64,000 nt of DNA, taken from Legionella busanensis. GTDB taxonomy: Bacteria; Pseudomonadota; Gammaproteobacteria; Legionellales; Legionellaceae. The stretch lies in NCBI RefSeq assembly GCF_900461525.1, contig NZ_UGOD01000001.1, positions 3,330,001 to 3,394,000 of the forward strand, written 5' to 3'. Below, in pieces: positions 57,291-64,000 of the stretch (the stretch's first letter is position 1; each line of letters starts with the position of its first letter). Made by a program: the position numbers and the translations under genes. The notes beneath the pieces were generated by a model that saw only the letters and a program-made list of their open reading frames with translations, was not told the origin of the DNA and searched no databases.

Positions 57291-58301
57291 TTATGCACTA
57301 AGCTCACCACATAAATTTGTCTCCATGAGCGCCTTTATGCGAGTAGGCGTTAGATTTTTACTTAATAAATAAAGTAATTTACAGTGGGCCGCTTCAGGTG
57401 TCATATCACGCCCACTAATTAAGCCTGCTTGCTTTAATCCATGGCTCGTTGCATATTGACCCATTTCAACTGAACCCTGCTGACACTGTGTACAATTGAC
57501 AATAATAATATTACGCTCACATGCCTGCTTCAGTAAATTTAAAAACTGTAAATCATAATTAGGCGCATTACCTGAACCATAAGTTTCTAAAACAAGACCT
57601 TTTAAAGGCTGTTGTAATAACGAAGCTAAAATATCGGTTAAAAACCCTGGAAATAAACGAATATTAGCAATTAAATGAGTAGAAATTTTTTGTAATTGTA
57701 ATTCTTTCGTAGGTTTAGGTAATAAGAGCTTATGATGGATATTAATAGAAATCCCAATGCTTGCAAGGTGGGGATAATTGGGCGAATCAAACGCTCGAAA
57801 ACGTTCAGCACTGATTTTTTGTGTTCGATTACCTCGCAATAATCGTTGATTAAAATAAATGCAAACTTCATGAATTGGCTCATGTGCACATAACCATAAT
57901 GAAGTAATGATATTATCAGTTGCATCATTTCTTACTTCTGATAAGGGAATTTGTGAACCTGTTATAATTATAGGTTTAGCAAGATTTTCTAGCATAAAAG
58001 ATAAGGCTGAAGCCGTATAAGCCATAGTGTCGGTACCATGGAAAACAATAAAACCATCGTAGGTTTGATAATGTTCAAAAATATCTGTAGCAATACGATT
58101 CCAATCGGTCATCGTCATGTTAGAAGAATCAAGTAATGGTGTATATTCTTTAATATCATAAACAGGCATATCAGGATGATGTAAAGCAGGGATTTGAGTC
58201 AATGTCTTTTCAACATAGCCTAGCGCAGGTTCATAACCGTAGTTGGTTTTGATACTGCTAATCGTGCCACCGGTATTTAAAATTAATACTCGTTTCTTCA
58301 T
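57291..58301 (-). CDS. ansA: type I (cytoplasmic) L-asparaginase
   Basis: A 336-residue enzyme that hydrolyses asparagine to aspartate and ammonia. The N-terminus LILNTGGTISS has the first catalytic Thr, and VFHGTDTMAYTASALSF the second Thr with Asp. There is no signal peptide, so it is cytoplasmic. The length fits AnsA. It is a single gene. Confidence 0.94.
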   Translation of the reverse strand: MKKRVLILNTGGTISSIKTNYGYEPALGYVEKTLTQIPALHHPDMPVYDIKEYTPLLDSSNMTMTDWNRIATDIFEHYQTYDGFIVFHGTDTMAYTASALSFMLENLAKPIIITGSQIPLSEVRNDATDNIITSLWLCAHEPIHEVCIYFNQRLLRGNRTQKISAERFRAFDSPNYPHLASIGISINIHHKLLLPKPTKELQLQKISTHLIANIRLFPGFLTDILASLLQQPLKGLVLETYGSGNAPNYDLQFLNLLKQACERNIIIVNCTQCQQGSVEMGQYATSHGLKQAGLISGRDMTPEAAHCKLLYLLSKNLTPTRIKALMETNLCGELSA

Positions 58302-58763
58302 GTCTTTAATTATTTTCTAAAAGATCACGAGTTTACCATAATGGTTTAATTTTTTTGAATGAGATAGTTTAAAAATAGCTCTATTTCATTAGAGTTATCC
58401 TCACTGCGAATTTTTTTCTCTTAAGATTAAATAAGCTCTCTTAATAATAAATTCACTCTCATTAAAAATGAGCTCGGTGCAGTTTTATTCCTACTCATAC
58501 CGCTTTTTCAAATCTAAATCATTGTTTTGTATATTTTTGTTAATCTTTTAAAAATCTTCCTAATTTAATAAGCCATTAGAATGTGCAAATGAATCGCAAA
58601 AAATGGCCTTTTATTAAACAAAAAGATTCAGCAAAATTAGTTTGCAAAAATGTAAAATCTTACAAATCAACCTGTTATTTACTTACAATTTGTGTTAGAA
58701 AAAAACTTAGTGCGGCAAATAAAATCAAGATACCATTTTATTTAAATTTTAGGTAGTAATAAT
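58302..58763. other. AT-rich intergenic region, no gene seen
   Basis: About 460 bases between divergent genes; presumably promoters. I find no clear hairpin, RNA gene or box. Confidence 0.5.
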
Positions 58764-60743
58764 ATGAGCAATAGCCTTTGGAGTCTTATACTCGGACAAG
58801 AGGGATTAAATCGAGCTCGTAGTTTATTTGTGAACCTGGATGCTAATCCCACAGACCCTTTTGCTAATTTAAAATTTGAAGAAGCTCATCAGTTACGTAA
58901 CTTACTACCGTCGCTTTCAAGTTACTATAGCTTCGAATTAACTCATATTAATCCGGCCTATTTTAGGTATTTAAATGATAAGCAACGTGAAGAGCTAAGA
59001 GATAAGCTATTTTTCATGTTTTATATTTTTGCGCTAGAACATACTATCCATTTAATAGAAGATCGCAAAGAAAAAAGGATTGAGCTTGAAGATAAACTCA
59101 AACAATGTAGTATACTTTTAGATGAATTAAGAAAAAGCACTCTGCCGTTAACGCCTCAAAATCAATTAAATAAAGAAATTGATAGTACCGAAAAATGCTT
59201 ATATTTATTAGGCTATACTATTGTTGCGCCTATTGATGTAGAGAAGGCTCTGGCTCTCCTTAATAGAAGATATAAAGAGTCTAAACAAGTCGATATCGAT
59301 GCTAATACGGGAAAAATAAACGAATATCTAACAATTATAAATAATGCACGCCTATATTGGGTGTGGGCAGGTAGTTTACTTGATAATGTTTTTAAAGCGA
59401 TGTTTAATCAAGAGGCGCAAGAACATTTAAATATTATTGGGCCTGCTGCAGGCTATATGAGCTTTATCGTCTATTATTTACGTTTCATTAGAAATTTTCT
59501 TTTACTACTTAAGCATACCATCAAAGGTTTTTGGATGAGCGCTGCTGAACAAGAAATTGATCTTCCCGCTTGGGAAAAATTAAAAACTCAGTGGCAACAG
59601 CGTAAATTTGCACTATTAAATGATTTAATCTGGGGGCTTGCTAATATGGCTTGCTACCTTTGGCTTAAAGGTGATGGCAAGCTAGGTTACGCTGGTAATA
59701 TAGTTTGCGCTGGTTTATTACTCATGGATTTAACCTTATCAATCTGGCGTTACAAAGAAGAGAAAAAAGAATATAACGAAAAAATAATGGCCCTTAATGA
59801 AGCTAAACAACACTTATTAAAGCTCAGAACTAACCTTGAAGAGCAGATAGAGCTGCGAGAAAAATTAGCGGAGTGCACCCAAGTAAGAGAAGCTCTATTA
59901 GCTTTATTACGAGAGCAAAGAGAGTTGAATTATAAACTTGCTGAAAATGATAAGCTAAAGAAAGATATTGAATTTAATTGGAAATATATTCGTTATCAAC
60001 ATATTAATAATATAGCTTACTCAGCGATTTTATTATCAAGTTTTACAGTTATGAGCAGTTTTCTTATGCCATCTCCTCTAGCAGTACAGGTATTAGGTCA
60101 TGCAGCTTTATTATCAACAGGCATAGCAGGAGCCGCATTATGCTTTGCTTTCACTACTATTTATGCTGCTGTCAACTATGCCATTGAAATAGGTAAATTA
60201 AGGGAATCAAAAAAATCAATAGAAACGGATTTAGATCAATTATATAAAGAATTTAAAGGCTTACAAAGTGATGATGAAGATTCAGAAAATCAACGCAAGC
60301 AACTTTTTTTACGCATTAAGGGATTAGAAGCAGAGGCAGACTATAATCGACGACTAATTTTATTTCAAAATTTGAAATTAGCTAAATCCATTATAAGCAA
60401 TGTCTTAATTCCCGCACTTGTCTTTATTGCACTTGCCTTCATGCCATTTGGCTTCGGGGCTGCTGTTATAGTTGCTAGCCTCCTTTTGATAATCTTAACT
60501 AACGTCTTAATAAATAGGCAAGAGCCCAAGGCGCCTACATTAATTAACTTTAATAAACATGCCTATCAGCAGTTCCAACAAGAACAAGATGATGTAGCAG
60601 CTGTAGAAAAGAACACAGGAAGAAAAATTAATCGCTCTAGTTTTTTTTACTCACCAAGCATAGAACTAAAATCAGCTACCGAAGAAAGAGAACTACTTTT
60701 AGCAGGAATAGGAAGCAAAGTAACAAGTGCGGGTGGAACCTAA
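58764..60743 (+). CDS. membrane and coiled-coil hypothetical protein, candidate effector
   Basis: A 659-residue protein with hydrophobic hairpins at about 225-250, 285-330, 420-475 and 535-580 and long charged coiled coils between (90-130, 340-395, 475-530). The C-terminal tail is hydrophilic. Such alternation of coiled coil and membrane hairpin is frequent in effectors that sit in host membranes. No enzyme motif or family recognised. It starts at ATG 58764 behind a weak AGGTAG. Confidence 0.65.
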   Translation: MSNSLWSLILGQEGLNRARSLFVNLDANPTDPFANLKFEEAHQLRNLLPSLSSYYSFELTHINPAYFRYLNDKQREELRDKLFFMFYIFALEHTIHLIEDRKEKRIELEDKLKQCSILLDELRKSTLPLTPQNQLNKEIDSTEKCLYLLGYTIVAPIDVEKALALLNRRYKESKQVDIDANTGKINEYLTIINNARLYWVWAGSLLDNVFKAMFNQEAQEHLNIIGPAAGYMSFIVYYLRFIRNFLLLLKHTIKGFWMSAAEQEIDLPAWEKLKTQWQQRKFALLNDLIWGLANMACYLWLKGDGKLGYAGNIVCAGLLLMDLTLSIWRYKEEKKEYNEKIMALNEAKQHLLKLRTNLEEQIELREKLAECTQVREALLALLREQRELNYKLAENDKLKKDIEFNWKYIRYQHINNIAYSAILLSSFTVMSSFLMPSPLAVQVLGHAALLSTGIAGAALCFAFTTIYAAVNYAIEIGKLRESKKSIETDLDQLYKEFKGLQSDDEDSENQRKQLFLRIKGLEAEADYNRRLILFQNLKLAKSIISNVLIPALVFIALAFMPFGFGAAVIVASLLLIILTNVLINRQEPKAPTLINFNKHAYQQFQQEQDDVAAVEKNTGRKINRSSFFYSPSIELKSATEERELLLAGIGSKVTSAGGT

Positions 60744-60840
60744 GAATTAATTTGTGCAAATTCACATTCATTTTATTGATACCCTTCCCTTATTACGTAG
60801 TTTTCTCTTAAAGAGAAATTTAGAATGCTTTAAATTACTA

Positions 60841-61026
60841 CTAATAAAATAGAGCGACAAATGATTCTAGGACCATTCGGATAATTTGCAATAAAATTCG
60901 CTGTGTTCGGTTTTCAATTAAATCAAGAAGTAATTCACGGTACGCTGGCTTTAGACTATCATAATAATTATTTGGTATTGTTGCTGAGCCTAACAAATTA
61001 TTAATTTCATCTACTGTGCGTGGCAT
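60841..61026 (-). CDS. small hypothetical protein
   Basis: A 61-residue frame from ATG 61026, which has GGAG six bases upstream; the longer start at 61038 has none. It reads MPRTVDEINNLLGSATIPNN and ends in an amphipathic helix (ILLQIIRMVLESFVALF) that may touch membranes. No family recognised. It sits between convergent-style neighbours and is likely real because of the ribosome site. Confidence 0.5.
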   Translation of the reverse strand: MPRTVDEINNLLGSATIPNNYYDSLKPAYRELLLDLIENRTQRILLQIIRMVLESFVALFY

Positions 61027-61139
61027 AAACAACTCCAAAGCGCAATTCTGTACTAATGTTATACAATAAAATCAAGTTTTAATAAAAAATTTTAGCGAGA
61101 TATAATCCTTCTAAGCAATTTAATTAATAGGAGAAAAGG

Positions 61140-61811
61140 ATGTGTGGACGCTTTGTGCTAGAAATTAATACTGAGCGCTTAAAAGACCAATTTGGGCAAG
61201 TCACTATTGAATCCATACCACAAGGTTATAATATAGCGCCAACGGAGCAAGTACTGTGTTTAAGACAAACCGAACAAGGCTTGCTGGCTGAAAAGATGAA
61301 ATGGGGTATAACACCTTGGTATCTAACTGAAAAAAATACGGTATTATTTAACGCACGCCAAGAAAGTGTGGCTGAAAAATCCGTTTTTCGTCAAAGTTTT
61401 AAACATCGCCGTTGTCTTATGCTAATGAGTGGTTTTTTCGAATGGCAACATACAAAACAAGCAAATTCTGTTAAAAAGCAACCTTATTATATAACCCGAG
61501 CAGATAAAAAATTGCTTGCTATCGCTGCAATTTGGGAGCAAGGTAAAACCGCGGAAGAAACAAATAACTTACCTTCTTGTTGTCTATTAACTACAGACGC
61601 TAATGATATCCTTAAAAAGGTGCATAATCGTATGCCTTGGGTTTTAAATGAAGAACAGCAGGAATTGTGGTTACAAATTAAACCTTTAGAAGCTAACCAT
61701 CTTGAACTCATTAAACAATTAAATAAGCCCATTGAACTTGATTATTTTCCAGTACGTACGATAGTAAATAATGCTCGATATAAGGCGAAAGATACTATAA
61801 ATCCCTTATAA
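61140..61811 (+). CDS. SRAP-domain protein (HMCES/YedK)
   Basis: A 223-residue protein that forms a thiazolidine cross-link with abasic sites in single-stranded DNA and protects them. The catalytic Cys is C2 of MCGRFVL, exposed after Met removal. FNARQES, GFFEWQH and KVHNRMPWVL carry the conserved Asn, Glu and His. The length and order fit YedK. AGGAGAAA precedes the ATG. Confidence 0.95.
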   Translation: MCGRFVLEINTERLKDQFGQVTIESIPQGYNIAPTEQVLCLRQTEQGLLAEKMKWGITPWYLTEKNTVLFNARQESVAEKSVFRQSFKHRRCLMLMSGFFEWQHTKQANSVKKQPYYITRADKKLLAIAAIWEQGKTAEETNNLPSCCLLTTDANDILKKVHNRMPWVLNEEQQELWLQIKPLEANHLELIKQLNKPIELDYFPVRTIVNNARYKAKDTINPL

Positions 61812-61838
61812 CTCATTTATAATTAGCTATTTTATTTA

Positions 61839-61973
61839 TTATGCGGTCACAATACTAAATGTAATAAATTCAGCTAATTGTCCATAACCTAAGTAATCAT
61901 AAACTAAGTTAGCTAACTTTACTTGCACCTTCTCGCCTATGGTTAAATCATCCCTGCTTTTTATATTTAGTAC
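61839..61973 (-). pseudogene. short gene remnant
   Basis: A 44-residue frame with no start, ending at TAA 61839-61841, reads SRDDLTIGEKVQVKLANLVY then LGYGQLAEFITFSIVTA. It looks like the C-terminus of a lost protein. Family unknown. Confidence 0.3.
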
Positions 61974-62014
61974 TCAAATTTTTAATTTAACACGCTACAT
62001 CTAGCTATTACTTA

Positions 62015-63295
62015 TTATATACTGCCTGCCTCGTCGACATGTTTAATTAATCCTTTTTGCAAGTAAAGAGGGGCTATAATTTGACGAATTTTAGGAATCT
62101 TCTTCATATACCAAAACAAGACAAACAAAAGTATTATTGCAGCAACACCAAAAGCAATCATGACATTAAAAAAACTACCAACCAAGCCATAAAATAAAGT
62201 ACTACCAATAGGAATAGTACCAAAACTTACCATAGTAATAATGCCAATTACCCGACCCTGAAAATCTTGGGGAACAATTTGCTGGATAAATACCATACCA
62301 GCCGTTAGCGTAACCATTAAGCCAAAATCAACTAGGAGCAACACGGGTATCGCCAACCATACTGAACGGCAAAAAGCCAATAAGAACATACTAATTACTA
62401 AAATTAAAAGAGAAATAAGGAATATTCGATTTAATCCTAGCACTGTTTTCCGTGCTGACATATAGAAAGCACCAATAGTACCTCCTACACCCCCTATAGC
62501 TAACAATAAACCTAATGTTCCTGCATTACCGCCTAAATAGTAGCGATTAACGACAGGTATTAGAAATAGATAAGGCCATCCTAATAAACCGATAAAACCT
62601 AATACGGTAATAATAACAAACACAGGCAATGAATTTTTTACATAAAATAAACCAGCAAGCATTTCTTGTAGAACTGACTTTCTAGTTATCTGCTTTTCTA
62701 CTTTATGAGGAATATTTAATAAGAAAACAAAACTTAAAAGAAATAATAACGCATTAAACCAGTAAGTTGCCCCCTCGCTTATATAAGTAATAAGAAGCGC
62801 CCCTAATCCATAGCCAAAAAACATAACTACGCGATTGGTTGAGTTAATTAGGCTAGTAGCACTTCCTTTTACATTTTCATCGGTAATGATATCAGACACA
62901 CTTGCTACTATAGCAGGGAAATAAAAAGACTGGCTAAATCCATATATAATTACTAAAAATAACATTAGCCAAAAATTTGGCCAACCAAATAATAAAAGTA
63001 TGGCCATAAAAAGTGCTGCAAACAGTCCACTTAAAGAAACTAACCTCATAATAAGAGGCTTTTGATATCGATCTACAATTGCCCCTACTAAAGGGCCAAA
63101 AAGCATGGGTAAATTAAAGCCAAAACCTATTAAACCCACATAAAAAGGAGAATTACCTTTAATATGTGTAGCGATTAAGCCAAATACCATGCCTGCCATC
63201 CAAACAGCTGTAAAGAAACATATTTCTGAACTATATATGAAGCGAAACCCAGGATAAGTAAAAGGTTTTACAAATGGTAATTTAAAAAAATTCAT
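62015..63295 (-). CDS. MFS transporter
   Basis: A 426-residue transporter with twelve membrane segments. The GPLVGAIVDRYQKPLIMR loop between segments 2 and 3 is the usual MFS motif, and SATSLINSTNRVVMFFGYGL marks the group of MFS_3/enterobactin-exporter-like proteins. The substrate is unknown; drugs or siderophores are typical. No regulator is adjacent. Confidence 0.85.
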   Translation of the reverse strand: MNFFKLPFVKPFTYPGFRFIYSSEICFFTAVWMAGMVFGLIATHIKGNSPFYVGLIGFGFNLPMLFGPLVGAIVDRYQKPLIMRLVSLSGLFAALFMAILLLFGWPNFWLMLFLVIIYGFSQSFYFPAIVASVSDIITDENVKGSATSLINSTNRVVMFFGYGLGALLITYISEGATYWFNALLFLLSFVFLLNIPHKVEKQITRKSVLQEMLAGLFYVKNSLPVFVIITVLGFIGLLGWPYLFLIPVVNRYYLGGNAGTLGLLLAIGGVGGTIGAFYMSARKTVLGLNRIFLISLLILVISMFLLAFCRSVWLAIPVLLLVDFGLMVTLTAGMVFIQQIVPQDFQGRVIGIITMVSFGTIPIGSTLFYGLVGSFFNVMIAFGVAAIILLFVLFWYMKKIPKIRQIIAPLYLQKGLIKHVDEAGSI

Positions 63296-63663
63296 ATAGA
63301 GCTCTCTAACTGTATTTAGTGGTAGGTATTTAAGAATGTAGCGACATTATTTAATTTTAGTTGTTTATCTAGATAGTTTAGTTCAATAGCTAATTTTAAT
63401 TGATAAATGTTATTCAAAGCAGATAAAAATTTATTAAAGTAGTATTAATTCATTTAGTTTGTTTTTATAAATTAAATGTGTATAAATTTATGGTTATTTG
63501 CCCGATAAAAAAATTTTCAACTTAAATTATTGAATTTAAAGACTTTTTAAAAAGAGGGCTTGTGGGTAAGTTGTGTATAATTTTGTTAATAATTTAAATA
63601 CGTTATTTTAAAGCGCACTTTGCCTTTTATAATTCTAAAATGCAAAGTGCATAACAAGTCTGC
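63296..63663. other. intergenic region with atpC terminator
   Basis: Contains no gene. GCACTTTGC (63615-63623) and GCAAAGTGC (63642-63650) close a hairpin whose inner TTTTA/TAAAA also pairs; it lies just after atpC on the minus strand and probably ends the atp operon. Confidence 0.6.
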
Positions 63664-64000
63664 TTATTTTAATGTTTTGCGCAATTTTTGTATGGCTCGA
63701 ATTTGCGCCACCGCTCTTGCTAACTCTGTCGCAGCTAAAGCATAATTCAATTCAGCATTCTTACCAGACATTGCTTCTTCAGCTCTTGCTTTCGCTGCAA
63801 GTGCAGCTGTTTCATCTAGGTTTTCTGCTCGCTCAACAACATCTGCCAAAACTGAAACATGATAAGGTTGAACTTCCAACATACCACCAGAAACATAATA
63901 AATTTCCTGCTCACCACCTTGATGCGTAACTCTAATTTCACCAGGTTTTAATACTGTAAGCAAAGGCGCATGACCAGGCGATATACCAACTTCCCCCAAT
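63664..64000 (-). CDS. atpC: ATP synthase F1 epsilon subunit, partial (N-terminus off the right edge)
   Basis: The visible 112 residues lack the N-terminal stretch, which continues beyond the window. [20 protein letters not shown] and [20 protein letters not shown] are the epsilon beta-sandwich signature, and the C-terminal helices ([32 protein letters not shown]) can inhibit the enzyme. It is the last gene of an atp operon lying to the right. Confidence 0.96.
   Translation of the reverse strand, partial: LGEVGISPGHAPLLTVLKPGEIRVTHQGGEQEIYYVSGGMLEVQPYHVSVLADVVERAENLDETAALAAKARAEEAMSGKNAELNYALAATELARAVAQIRAIQKLRKTLK

Noticed and set aside
1-64000. CRISPR array, rRNA or tRNA genes
   Set aside because: I saw no spaced direct repeats with unique spacers other than the coding repeats, and no tRNA or rRNA signature. 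A tRNAscan or Infernal run would be decisive.

Overview
This is a 64 kb stretch of AT-rich gammaproteobacterial chromosome. I place it in or near Legionella by inference. The support is the low G+C, the rppH-ptsP-TauE-lgt-thyA block, a rnfB next to nth, and many eukaryote-like proteins (ankyrin repeats, a protein kinase, a YopT-like protease candidate). Consensus-like PmrA boxes, which control Dot/Icm effectors in Legionella, also lie before some of these genes. No species call is possible from the sequence alone, and I saw no rRNA, tRNA or CRISPR.

Layout. 0-3 kb: a fatty-acid desaturase (cut by the left edge), a carboxynorspermidine-decarboxylase-like enzyme and a GNAT/autoinducer-synthase-like acyltransferase, all on the minus strand; they may make an acylated amine. 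3-4.8 kb: a YopT-like (C58) cysteine-protease candidate behind a PmrA box. 5-18.6 kb: a decaying accessory region with broken ankyrin genes, a VapBC-type toxin-antitoxin pair, three remnants of one serine recombinase, a GNAT-toxin remnant, a tyrosine recombinase and a coiled-coil protein.

The most striking gene lies in this accessory region, at 11570-15001. It encodes ten tandem 78-residue modules, each holding a Fis-like helix-turn-helix. The modules differ mainly at exposed positions of the recognition helix. After the array come an acidic helical region, a bipartite NLS-like motif and a segment (SKRVSRWDEP) that closely resembles the U2AF-ligand motifs of the human splicing factor SF3B1. 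It reads like a TAL-effector-style, nucleus-directed modular DNA-binding effector, which is an inference.

18.7-24 kb: housekeeping genes (pteridine reductase, MidA-type methyltransferase, PTPS/QueD-like, priA, thioesterase, CsbD). 24-27 kb: an ankyrin protein and a divergent protein kinase in one operon. 27-40 kb: a NaChBac-type channel, secreted GH16 glucanase, L,D-transpeptidase, BON and PRC-barrel proteins, endonuclease V, catalase HPII, a zinc dehydrogenase, an EI24/CysZ-like protein, and cbpA-cbpM. 41-46.4 kb: thyA, lgt, a TauE-family permease, ptsP and rppH. 46.7-64 kb: metG, rnfB, nth, a VUT-family transporter, glmU, ansA, a SRAP protein, an MFS transporter and the end of atpC. Between these lie four unrecognised larger proteins of possible effector type.

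Intergenic DNA carries a dispersed family of palindromic repeats, several of them acting as terminator-like hairpins between convergent genes, and a perfect 34-bp palindrome after katE.
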